DNA of 64,000 nt, taken from assembly GCF_016801865.2 (NCBI RefSeq), contig NC_068939.1, positions 180,514,721 to 180,578,720 on the forward strand. The letters run 5' to 3'. The notes below the pieces were generated by a model. That model had not been told where the DNA came from. It saw only the letters and a list, made by a program, of their open reading frames with translations, and ran no database searches. Shown here piece after piece: positions 54,527 to 64,000 of the stretch. The DNA comes from Culex pipiens pallens. Taxonomy: Eukaryota; Arthropoda; Insecta; Diptera; Culicidae. Position 1 is the stretch's first letter. Every line of letters starts with the position of its first letter. Both the position numbers and the translations under genes were made by a program.

Positions 54527-56844
54527 GCCTTTCTTACTAAAGAAAGGTATAGGGTTTGCTTTTGGCTCCGACGCCAATTCAAGCTTCGTTCCCAAATCAT
54601 TTCTCGAGAAATATTCATTCGAAAAATCTGCAAAAAATCATGGACGATCGATTTTCGACGCCCGATCGATTGACAATGACAGAATTGGTCTACCTCCAAT
54701 ATCCGAATTTTGGCGCTTGATTTACTGTAGAGCACGCGTGACGTCCGTGTGTGGTAAAAAAGTGCTCAATTTTGTGGTAGGGGGTTTCTCAGAGCCCACA
54801 TTATGGATTTGAGCTCTCTTGGGCGCATTTGAAAGGGGATGTGCTGAACCTGAACCAGTTCCATACCAAATTTGAATTTATCCATTTTTTATGGGGACTC
54901 GGAGTGTGTTTTCACCAAATCAGGCGGTTTTCAAATGAAAATTCGGTCGAAAATTGAAGTATTGAAATCGTTTATTTGTCCAAAAAATTGCATTTTCCCA
55001 GCCCTACATCCTCCCAAATTTTCATCCATGTCGGTAATGTGGTTCTTGATTTACAGCTTGTGGACTAATTCACTGTGAGGGGGAAAAACCCCTAAAAAAG
55101 GTAAAAACCAATTTTCACCAAATGCCAAAACTATTCCTTTGGCATTTTATCTAATTTTTTTTCTCCACATCATAATCTAGACCATACTCGATGTTCTGAA
55201 ACAAATTTGACCTCATTCGGATTTACCGTTCAGATTTTAGAAAATTTCCATTTTTGCCTTTCTTACTAAAGAAAGGTATAGGGTTTGCTTTTGGCTCCGA
55301 CGCCAATTCAAAGCTTCGTTTCCAAATCATTTCTCGAGAAATATTCATTCGAAAAATCTGCAAAAAATCATGGACGATCGATTTTCGACGCCCGATCGAT
55401 TGACAATGACAGAATTGGTCTACCTCCAATATCCGAATTTTGGCGCTTGATTTACTGTAGAGCACGCGTGACGTCCGTGTGTGGTAAAAAAGTGCTCAAT
55501 TTTGTGGTAGGGGGTTTCTCAGAGCCCACATTATGGATTTGAGCTCTCTTGGGCGCATTTGAAAGGGGATGTGCTGAACCTGAACCAGTTCCATACCAAA
55601 TTTGAATTTATCCATTTTTTATGGGGACTCGGAGTGTGTTTTCACCAAATCAGGCGGTTTTCAAATGAAAATTCGGTCGAAAATTGAAGTATTGAAATCG
55701 TTTATTTGTCCAAAAAATTGCATTTTCCCAGCCCTACATCCTCCCAAATTTTCATCCATGTCGGTAATGTGGTTCTTGATTTACAGCTTGTGGACTAATT
55801 CACTGTGAGGGGGAAAAACCCCTAAAAAAGGTAAAAACCAATTTTCACCAAATGCCAAAACTATTCCTTTGGCATTTTATCTAATTTTTTTTCTCCACAT
55901 CATAATCTAGACCATACTCGATGTTCTGAAACAAATTTGACCTCATTCGGATTTACCGTTCAGATTTTAGAAAATTTCCATTTTTGCCTTTCTTACTAAA
56001 GAAAGGTATAGGGTTTGCTTTTGGCTCCGACGCCAATTCAAAGCTTCGTTTCCAAATCATTTCTCGAGAAATATTCATTCGAAAAATCTGCAAAAAATCA
56101 TGGACGATCGATTTTCGACGCCCGATCGATTGACAATGACAGAATTGGTCTACCTCCAATATCCAAATTTTGGCGCTTGATTTACTGTAGAGCACGCGTG
56201 ACGTCCGTGTGTGGTAAAAAAGTGCTCAATTTTGTGGTAGGGGGTTTCTCAGAGCCCACATTATGGATTTGAGCTCTCTTGGGCGCATTTGAAAGGGGAT
56301 GTGCTGAACCTGAACCAGTTCCATACCAAATTTGAATTTATCCATTTTTTATGGGGACTCGGAGTGTGTTTTCACCAAATCAGGCGGTTTTCAAATGAAA
56401 ATTCGGTCGAAAATTGAAGTATTGAAATCGTTTATTTGTCCAAAAAATTGCATTTTCCCAGCCCTACATCCTCCCAAATTTTCATCCATGTCGGTAATGT
56501 GGTTCTTGATTTACAGCTTGTGGACTAATTCACTGTGAGGGGGAAAAACCCCTAAAAAAGGTAAAAACCAATTTTCACCAAATGCCAAAACTATTCCTTT
56601 GGCATTTTATCTATTTTTTTTTCTCCACATCATAATCTAGACCATACTCGATGTTCTGAAACAAATTTGACCTCATTCGGATTTACCGTTCAGATTTTAG
56701 AAAATTTCCATTTTTGCCTTTCTTACTAAAGAAAGGTATAGGGTTTGCTTTTGGCTCCGACGCCAATTCAAGCTTCGTTTCCAAATCATTTCTCGAGAAA
56801 TATTCATTCGAAAAATCTGCAAAAAATCATGGACGATCGATTTT
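54527..56844. repeat. 730-bp tandem satellite, 3 units plus 128 bp
   Basis: TCTTACTAAAGAAAGGTATA starts at 54532, 55261, 55991 and 56721 (periods 729, 730, 730). Units differ by only a few bases, for example TTC(C/T)CAAATC, ATATCC(G/A)AATTT and one T in a run near 56614, so amplification or homogenisation is recent. Each unit starts with a small hairpin, CCTTTCTT-ACT-AAAGAAAGG. The repeated 80-95-codon frames on both strands carry no domain and recur only because the unit recurs. Confidence 0.95.
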
Positions 56845-57019
56845 CGTCGCCTCGTCGCCTCGTCTCCTCGTCTCCTCGTCGCCTCGTCTCCTCGTCTCCT
56901 CGTCTCCTCGTCGCCTCGTCTCCTCGTCTCCTCGTCTCCTCGTCGCCTCGTCGCCTCGTCTCCTCGTCTCCTCGTCTCCTCGTCGCCTCGTCGCCTCGTC
57001 TCCTCGTCTCCTCGTCGCC
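56845..57019. repeat. 8-bp minisatellite, 22 units of CGTC(G/T)CCT
   Basis: Units differ only at position 5. In order they read G G T T G T T T G T T T G G T T T G G T T G. The array starts where the fourth satellite unit would read TTTTCGACGCCC, so it may have grown from that site. Frames across it read period-8 peptides (RRGDEET-like on the minus strand, SSPRRLV-like on plus), which are artefacts. Confidence 0.95.
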
Positions 57020-58044
57020 AAGTTGTCAAGTTGAGCTTCACATGCAGACGCGAGCAATGCTGGCGCGTGATGCTGGCGCGTATAGAGTTTTGATACTAGA
57101 TTACCCCCTTTTAGTGCAAGTTGCTTTATCGATTGTTCGTTCATCACACATCGCCTATCATTATTTTCTATGCTAAGCTTCAGTGAACGCAAACTTGACG
57201 CAAGCAGCTATCTGTTCTGAAGCCTCATGCTCATTCTTTTGCCTTTCTTTTTTGTTTTGCTCATTTTCTGATCGAACTCTGAGCGAACGAATTTCTGGGA
57301 AACGTCTAAGCTTCCCATGTGCCAGTGACAACGCACATCGCGGGTTTGGTTTTCTAGCTTCGGTACTAGCCTTTTTGTGTATTAGTATTTTTGTTCATCG
57401 TACCAGCGCACCAAGGTGGTTTATTCGGTACGTTTGCGTTTGTCGTAGTGAAGTCCCACCGAGCGCTCAGTCGTTGTATGCTTCCCAATCCCAAAAACGC
57501 CTAAATGCTTGCTTATTAAAAGCTCACAATTTTGCCTAACGCCTAAATGACAGTTTAGTGAATTACAGTAGGCGTTTCAATGCTTTCAAGAACATTTATG
57601 CGGCTTTATCGTTACATCGTTGTTTACAACACGGCAAATTCTCGGGTGTTGAAACACTTTCTGCCAGTCATTTTGTAACCACTTTAACGCATTGGAGCAA
57701 GACGGAATTATTTTGTTTTCTCGTTAATTTTAAATATTTTGAAAAGTGCAAAAAAACACTCAGAGAATACGAACAATTTAGCGATATGCAGAAAACATTA
57801 CGAACATCGCAAATTGTGAGCTAATTCTCTGCCTCAAAAATAATTTGTTCTGATTTTAAAAATCGAAAATGCTTGTGTGCGAGCACAGCTTACAACCGGC
57901 CATGGCAAATGGGGCAAAAACCAGCGCTTTATAAGTTATGTGAAAAAATAAGGTTGAGTTTAGAATTGTATTATGAATGGACCATTCATTCTTTATTTTG
58001 CTATTTCTTTGAAAAAAAAAATCAACTGCCGTTAACTTCCTTTT
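57020..58044. other. Unique interior of the composite element
   Basis: Less AT-rich sequence with plus-strand frames at 57183-57539 (118 codons) and 57558-57824 (88 codons) separated by a single in-frame stop region. Neither has a recognisable transposase or other domain. AACGCCTAAATG occurs twice (57497, 57538) and in inverted form as AGGCGTTT (57570). Confidence 0.35.
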
Positions 58045-58055
58045 GTAAGAAAGGC

Positions 58056-59405
58056 TCTATCTCACCCCAGGTGGGATTAAATCGGGTTTTTTTTTAAACT
58101 TTTAATTTTCCACTGTTTAGGTTACCATTTGGCGCAACTTTCGTTCACGATAAACGTTACTTCACTTGTTAAATAATTTCTTGTTTAATGTTTTGCTTGT
58201 TTTTTTTTTTTTTTTTTTATTTTTTTTTTCGTAGCATCTACTAGATATAACAACAAAGCAACTCAGCATTGACACTGAACCAAGCTGAAGCTCAAAAAAG
58301 ATTTCGTCTCCCACAAGTTGAATGAATTTCCTGATTTCTTCGCGTTTTCCATTTCACCTTTCGCCTTTAACGAGGCCTTTTTGCTCTCCCGCGGAACAAT
58401 GTGTCATCCACCGAAAAGGAAAAATCCAGCCAGCCGGAGTTGGCCGGGTGGCCGCGTGTCAAAAAGTCAACCGCAAGAAGCGCCAAAGTCCCAAAACTGT
58501 CGTCCAGCCCCCCGCCGGGTTCCATATTGTCGGTTTTGTTCCGGACTTTTTCAGGGGGGAGAGCCTGTTCGCGAGAAGGAGGAGGGTTCACTTTTAACAC
58601 TCGCTCTTTAGGTTGTGAATTTTATATTTGATCTCGGTGCCGGAATGGAAAACCGGGCGGAGGAAGGAATGGGCGGTGGCACAGAGGGCAAACTTTTAAA
58701 TTATATAGAAAATAACCACAGCAGTTGGCGTCAGCTGGCCTTTTTTTTTTTTTTTTTTGAGGGAGTTGGAAAAGGAGTGTCGGGAAATAGTATGGCAAGT
58801 CTCAAAATCAAGCAGAAAAAAATAATGGAAAACTCTGGATTTGCAAAACCTGGAACGCGTGGGAGCTGAAATTAAATTTTCGACAGACCGACTCGGTGTG
58901 TGCAGTGGCAGGGTTCACAAAACTATGTTTAGTAAAAAATGAGCATACTCCAACGTAATCTGTGATAAAGCGATTTTTTAAAGTTGTTACAACCTGACTT
59001 AAATAAAAAAAAAAAAAAAGAAAAAAAAAAACAGGGTGTGTGACGCCTGTCATTGCCAACCCTAGCCCCGAGCTCATGACCCTTTCATACTGATCTTTCC
59101 GCCAGCCAAAGGGTGCCCCCAGACGATTATAATTTCCATTCCCGGATCACGAGCAGTCGGTTTGATATTCTTTCTTCGAGTTTTGGGCTGTTTTTTTTTG
59201 TTGCTTCGCTCTCCTCCCCCAAAAAAGCCCTCTCTTCTGAAAGGGCTTTCGCAACGGGCTTTAACAGCAGCTGCAGCTTGAGCCAAATTGCACATTGCAC
59301 CTCGAAGATCATCTGCAGCTGATGGCGCCGCCGCCGGGTTTTCCATGGAAAGAGCAAAAAAAAAAAAAAGAAAGAAAAACTAAAGCTTTTCCGAGCTGTT
59401 TGTGT
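58056..59405. other. Balanced island with poly-T and poly-A tracts, no gene resolved
   Basis: T runs at 58200-58230 and 58740-58757, A runs at 59007-59031. Several frames of 70-100 codons overlap on both strands at 58318-58631 and 59074-59426, none with a domain. It is probably single-copy non-coding DNA. Confidence 0.35.
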
Positions 59406-59413
59406 GTGTTCAT

Positions 59414-61539
59414 TAGCCTGTCCCATTTTGAGGTCATGTCGAGGAATTTCAGGTGCTCACTTCTTAAATGGTAGATTATGATGTTAGGAACAATGTTTTC
59501 TTAGACAAGAAAAAATAATAAAATACTTTCTCGCACCCCCTAGTCGATTTACTGAAAAAAGTCACTTTTTTGAACAAATTTTCTAAAATCGCTTGGAATC
59601 AATACAAAAACTGTTTCGATCAGGTGTGTATTATCTTCAAACGATAGGTTTTTGTCCATAGATTAAGATGCACTATCAATATTGGACGAAAATTTAAGTT
59701 TTTGGACTCTCCCAGGCGGATTTGTGTCGAAAAAATCGCATTTTTTCGAAACTTTTTTCAGAAATGTTCATTTAATTCAGGGTAGCCTATTTTTCCCAGT
59801 GAAACCAATACGTGCAGCTTGTAGGAAATTTCATGGCGAACATTTTTCCCTCTGAGAAAATGCAATTTCAACACTCCAGAGCCGAGATATTTGAGTTTTA
59901 GTGAGGAAAAAAGTGCCAATTTTCAAAATTTCTCAGAATTCTGAAGCAAGGCCTACTAATTACACGATGTAGCAAGCATATGTCTCAGAGGTCAGGGTAT
60001 GCTTTTTATAGTAATTTTGGCCGCTGAATCCGAATCTGAAATCAAATTTCGTGCAAACAGTGATGTTTTGGAGCTACACCCTTTTGGAATGTTATTTGCG
60101 TGTTTAAGAGGCAGTTTTTGTAAATATTGCTCGGTTTGTTCTAAAGGTCGTATCGAGGTGCTCCGATTTGGATGAAACTTTCAGCGTTTGTTTGTCTATA
60201 CATGAGATGAACTCATGCCAAATATGAGCCCTCTAAGACAAAGGGAAGTGGGGTAAAACGGGCATTGAAGATTGAGGTCCAAAATACATAAAAAATCTTA
60301 AAATTGCTCGCATTTAAGTAAAACTTCATCAATTTCAACTATCTTAGATGCATTTGAATGGTCTTTTGAAGCACTTCAAAATGAGCCATAGACATCCAAG
60401 ATTGGTTTAACTTTTTCTCATAGCTTTTGCAAATTACTGTTAAAAATTGTTTTTTTTTTTTAAACCTCAATATATTTTTGCAACAGCCTCCAACACCCAT
60501 ACTCTTTTAGTTCAAGTTAGGGAATTTCATGGACTATAAGCCTACGGTAATAACTTTTTTGGCCAATCGCAGTTTTTCTCATAGTTTTTCGATTTTTCTA
60601 TAACAAACATTTTACAACGTTAGTTATTGTTCTGTTGTTTAGTCTCACTTTTGTCATATTCGAAATCCTCGGAAAATTCAAACTCCAATGCCCGTTTTAC
60701 CCCACTTCCCTTTGTCTTAGAGGGCTCATATTTGGCATGAGTTCATCTCATGTATAGACAAACAAACGCTGAAAGTTTCATCCAAATCGGAGCACCTCGA
60801 TACGACCTCTAGAACAAACCGAGCAATATTTACAAAAACTGCCTCTTAAACACGCAAATAACATTCCAAAAGGGTGTAGCTCCAAAACATCACTGTTTGC
60901 ACGAAATTTGATTTCAGATTCGGATTCAGCGGCCAAAATTACTATAAAAAGCATACCCTGACCTTTGAGACATATGCTTGCTACATCGTGTAATTAGTAG
61001 GCCTTGCTTCAGAATTCTGAGAAATTTTGAAAATTGGCACTTTTTTCCTCACTAAAACTCAAATATCTCGGCTCTGGAGTGTTGAAATTGCATTTTCTCA
61101 GAGGGAAAAATGTTCGTCATGAAATTTCCTACAAGCTGCACGTATTGGTTTCACTGGAAAAAATAGGCTACCCTAAATTAAATGAACATTTCTGAAAAAA
61201 GTTTCGAAAAAATGCGATTTTTTCGACACAAATCCGCCTGGGAGAGTCCAAAAACTTAAATTTTCGTCCAATATTGATAGTGCATCTTAATCTATGGACA
61301 AAAACCTATCGTTTGAAGATAATACACACCTGATCGAAACAGTTTTTGTATTGATTCCAAGCGATTTTAGAAAATTTGTTCAAAAAAGTGACTTTTTTCA
61401 GTAAATCGACTAGGGGGTGCGAGAAAGTATTTTATTATTTTTTCTTGTCTAAGAAAACATTGTTCCTAACATCATAATCTACCATTTAAGAAGTGAGCAC
61501 CTGAAATTCCTCGACATGACCTCAAAATGGGACAGGCTA
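59414..61539. mobile_element. 2.1-kb foldback element, about 860-bp arms, 8-bp target duplication
   Basis: GTGTTCAT flanks it at 59406-59413 and 61540-61547. The element starts TAGCCTGTCCCATTTTGAGG and ends CCTCAAAATGGGACAGGCTA. The left arm (59414 to about 60275) and right arm (about 60687-61539) are nearly identical reverse complements, for example GACAAAGGGAAGTGGGGTAA at 60237 mirrored at 60695. The spacer of about 400 bp is AT-rich. No transposase frame is seen. Long arms with an 8-bp duplication fit hAT-like or Mutator-like foldback elements. Confidence 0.9.
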
Positions 61540-61547
61540 GTGTTCAT

Positions 61548-62950
61548 AATACACATTGGATTTCTCTGACTTTTTGAAGCTTGCCAGCGTCGGGGAGGAT
61601 CCCTGGAAAAAAATATAGAGTGGCAGCTGAGTTTGATGTAGCTTTTTTTTGCGTTCAGTTTTCCCAGTCCAAGGAAGGGGACTGGAAGGGGAGGGTGGAG
61701 TCGGAAGTAAAATTTTATTTCCCTTTACTTGAATTCTTGCTCTCCCTTCTGAGAGGATTTTAATCCCTAACGAAGTGGATTAATGTGAGCTGCTGCGCTT
61801 GATGGGTTATCCAAATTGTGATTGAAGAATGCAAGAAAATAATGTGAAGAATCAGATTTAATGCTCGATATTCTTCAACATTTTCATTCTTTTCTTGGTA
61901 CTACAAAGTATTTCTTGGTTGGTGTTGCACTTTGATACGTCAACGTGCTACATAAAATAAAATTTCCCTGCAATTTAATTGTCATTTTTTATGAACTGTC
62001 ATATACCCTTTATCCGATTCATTACTTGGCATTGCAATTTGCATGGTTCTTCGAAATCAATTAATTTTCCTCCAAAAATGATTATTTCATTTTTCCCCCA
62101 AAGCCGACGCGCAAAAGCTTCACATATTTGCGTTGATATTGCCTTTTGCGGGCACAATTTTCCAGGTAAACGATTCTGTGGAAATGATTCAGAAAGAATC
62201 GCGTTTGAAAAATGTGTCCACCCCATAATTTAAAATTTGTCAATTTCAAGTAAATGAGCGAAACATTCATGATGCTTCAGTTGCATTGCCGCAGAACTGT
62301 CAATATGTAACATTTCATTTGCCCAAGAGGTACAAATTCTTGTGAAAATTGATTTCGTTCTAGATTTATCATTCATTTTTTTCCGGAAAACACTCGACGA
62401 AATGGCAAATAGCGATTTTGAAAACGTAAGCTTCGTCAGAAAATCTGATCATTGTCTCTCGGTACTGTTTAACGAACCTAGTATTTCTCAGATTTTTTTC
62501 ACCGAATGCTATTTATTAACATAAAAATTCTCTATTAACAGATTGAAAATTCAGATCGATTCTCTTCTGATTCTTAAGAAAAACCGTTGGCATTTGTAGT
62601 ATTTCTTTGATGTTAAACCCAAGGAATGACATTTCAAATTGTATCGCTTGGAAATAAAGTTGAAAATACTTTTTGAAGCTTATGTCACTCGCCCCCCCTT
62701 CCCCCTTATTCAAAATTGGTTTGAAAAATCAGGTGGCAAAATATATTTTTTCAGAAAACTTCAAAATTTTAAAGGAAATAGAAGTCTTACCAACTGAAAA
62801 AAAATTAGAATTGCATTTTCCTGCGTTTGAAATCATATTTAGCATGTGTGGGATCGATCAAAAATATTTTAAATTTTTGTGGAATTCCAATTTTCAGCAC
62901 CGCAAAAAGTTTTTTTATTGGCGAAAAAAAAATCTCTTCAATACTTGGAT
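61548..62950. other. Balanced then AT-rich DNA, no gene resolved
   Basis: 61560-62300 is moderately balanced and non-repetitive. The short frames at 61581-61763 and 61979-62233 are unrecognised. A C-rich tract lies at 62691-62705. Confidence 0.35.
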
Positions 62951-63745
62951 ATTTTTAATACTGAGTAACTCTCTACAAAATCGGCCGATTTCGACCATTT
63001 TTATTTTTTATATTTTTTGATTTGGCTCAAACTTTGTGGGGGCTTTCCCTATGACCAAATAAGCTATTTTGTGGCATTGGTTCACCCATACAAGTCTCCA
63101 TACAATTTTGGCTGCTGTCCATACAAAAATGGTATGTAAATATTCAAACAGCTATAACTTTTGAATTTTCTGATCAATTTGGTGTCATCGGCAAAGTTGT
63201 AGCTATTGTTGAGGACTATTGAGAAAAAATAGGTACACGGAAAAAAAATTTGCAAATTTTTTAATCATTTTTTTTCACTAAAACTCAATTTCCCAAAATA
63301 CGTATTTTTTGATTTTCGAGATTTTTTGATATGTTTTAGGGGACAAAAATCCTTTGAGCTATAAGAAACATGGTCAAAGAGTCTGCCGCCGAGTTTTGAA
63401 TTTTTGAAAAAAATAGTGATTTTTGGAAAAAATCGAAGTTTCATGCAAAAACAAATTTGATGTTATTTTTTAATGCAAAATTGAATTTGCAATCGAAAAC
63501 TACTTTACAGATTTTTTGATAAAGAAATCCGTTTTCAAGATATAGCCACCAAAAGTTATAGCTGTTTGAATATTTACATACCATTTTTGTATGGACAGCA
63601 GCCAAAATTGTATGGAGACTTGTATGGGTGAACCAATGACACAAAATAGCTTATTTGGTCATAGGAAAGTTTGAGCCAAATCAAAAAAATACAAAAAATA
63701 AAAATGGTCGAAATCGGCCGATTTCGTAGAGAGTTTCTAAAAAAA
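62951..63745. mobile_element. Foldback element, about 190-bp arms
   Basis: The left arm around AAAATCGGCCGATTTCGACC (62977-62996) through GTATGTAAATATTCAAACAG is mirrored by CTGTTTGAATATTTACATAC near 63562 through GGTCGAAATCGGCCGATTTC near 63705. The spacer, about 63165-63550, is AT-rich. Part of the arm (TCCATACAATTTTGGCTGC) is shared with 46900 and 53350, so it belongs to a dispersed family. Confidence 0.75.
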
Positions 63746-64000
63746 ATGCAGTTGCAAGCCATAGACTCACACCAGTTCTGTTGTTTTGCAAACTAAATTT
63801 TCAAAAAAAGGATGATTTGAAGAAAACATAATTTTTAGCAAAAACATTTTTTTATAACAAACTCAAAATGTAAAAAAAAAAATCTTAACACAGTCACAGT
63901 TCCATAAGTCTCTATTTAAAATCATCAAGTTTAGTTAAGTACTTCAAAAGTTATGCTAAAAAACGTCCGGAAGATTGTAAAAAGAATGGTTTCTATAAGA

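Larger units (their letters stand above)
54527..58055. mobile_element. Composite element: 730-bp tandem units plus unique segment between 11-bp inverted ends
   Basis: GCCTTTCTTAC at 54527-54537 is mirrored by GTAAGAAAGGC at 58045-58055. Between them lie three full tandem units, a broken fourth unit, an 8-bp minisatellite and about 1 kb of unique sequence. The single-element reading is an inference from the inverted ends; an alternative is a satellite array next to an unrelated repeat. CCCCAGGTGGGATTAAATCGGG (58065-58086) follows directly and may belong to it. Confidence 0.5.

Noticed and set aside
54499..56538. Recurrent 68-95-codon genes in tandem
   Set aside because: They recur only because the 730-bp unit recurs. 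They overlap on both strands and carry no recognisable domain.
54527..56844. CRISPR-like repeats
   Set aside because: The units are 730 bp, directly adjacent with no unique spacers, and the sequence is eukaryotic in character.
56697..57192. Arg-Arg-Gly-Asp-Glu repeat protein
   Set aside because: It is the translation of the 8-bp minisatellite CGTC(G/T)CCT and continues only within the array.

Overview
This window looks like nuclear DNA from an insect, most likely a mosquito (Culicidae, probably Culex). That is an inference from recognised repeat styles: CGTCATCCATAAAGTACGTCA-type and GGGAGCGTTCTTTTATTACG-type MITEs, TTAA- and TA-flanked elements, and tandem repeats opening with GCCTTTCTTAC. 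The DNA is AT-rich, has long homopolymers and contains one 100-N scaffold gap (35803-35902). I see no rRNA gene, no intact canonical tRNA gene, no CRISPR array and no confidently coding multi-exon gene. Almost all long open frames are by-products of short tandem repeats. The only two coding candidates are a Cys-rich two-exon piece on the minus strand near 5.8-6.25 kb and a Pro/Ser-rich open frame at 20.4-20.8 kb; both are tentative.

Layout. 0-5 kb: a foldback element, two blocks of a degenerate 9-bp minisatellite and dispersed repeats. 5.5-7.4 kb: a more balanced, non-repetitive island with the Cys-rich candidate. 9.7-14.7 kb: a complete LTR retrotransposon on the minus strand with identical 427-bp LTRs, a copia-type initiator-tRNA primer site and a polypurine tract, but no readable gag-pol. 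17.0-18.95 kb: three abutting simple-repeat arrays, AAAATC, AAACTG and GTTTTTT. 19-20.8 kb: an island with the Pro/Ser-rich frame. 21.3-21.7 kb: a third 9-bp minisatellite block, partly homogenised. 22.5-23.2 kb: a TA-flanked inverted-repeat element. 26-29 kb: an inverted-block minisatellite, nested MITEs and two interleaved palindromes. 30.8 kb: a near-perfect hairpin. 36.1-40.5 kb: stacked nested insertions with resolvable target duplications. 47.2 kb: a palindrome with a TTAA-flanked core. 51-52 kb: a CCCGGG-rich TA element. 54.5-58.1 kb: a composite element with three 730-bp tandem units and an 8-bp minisatellite. 59.4-61.5 kb: a 2.1-kb foldback element with 8-bp target duplications. 63 kb: a further foldback repeat.

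Between these lie islands of less AT-rich sequence (about 15.6-16.9, 23.2-24.6, 29.1-29.8, 32-33.4, 42.8-44.9, 48.3-49.8, 58.3-59.4 and 61.6-62.5 kb). They look like ordinary single-copy intergenic or intronic DNA, so the window may lie inside a large intron or between genes. No functional gene set can be assembled from it. Its main content is a record of repeated insertion of MITEs, foldback elements and truncated non-LTR elements, with local tandem amplification. All element classes are assigned from visible termini and target duplications, not from database searches.
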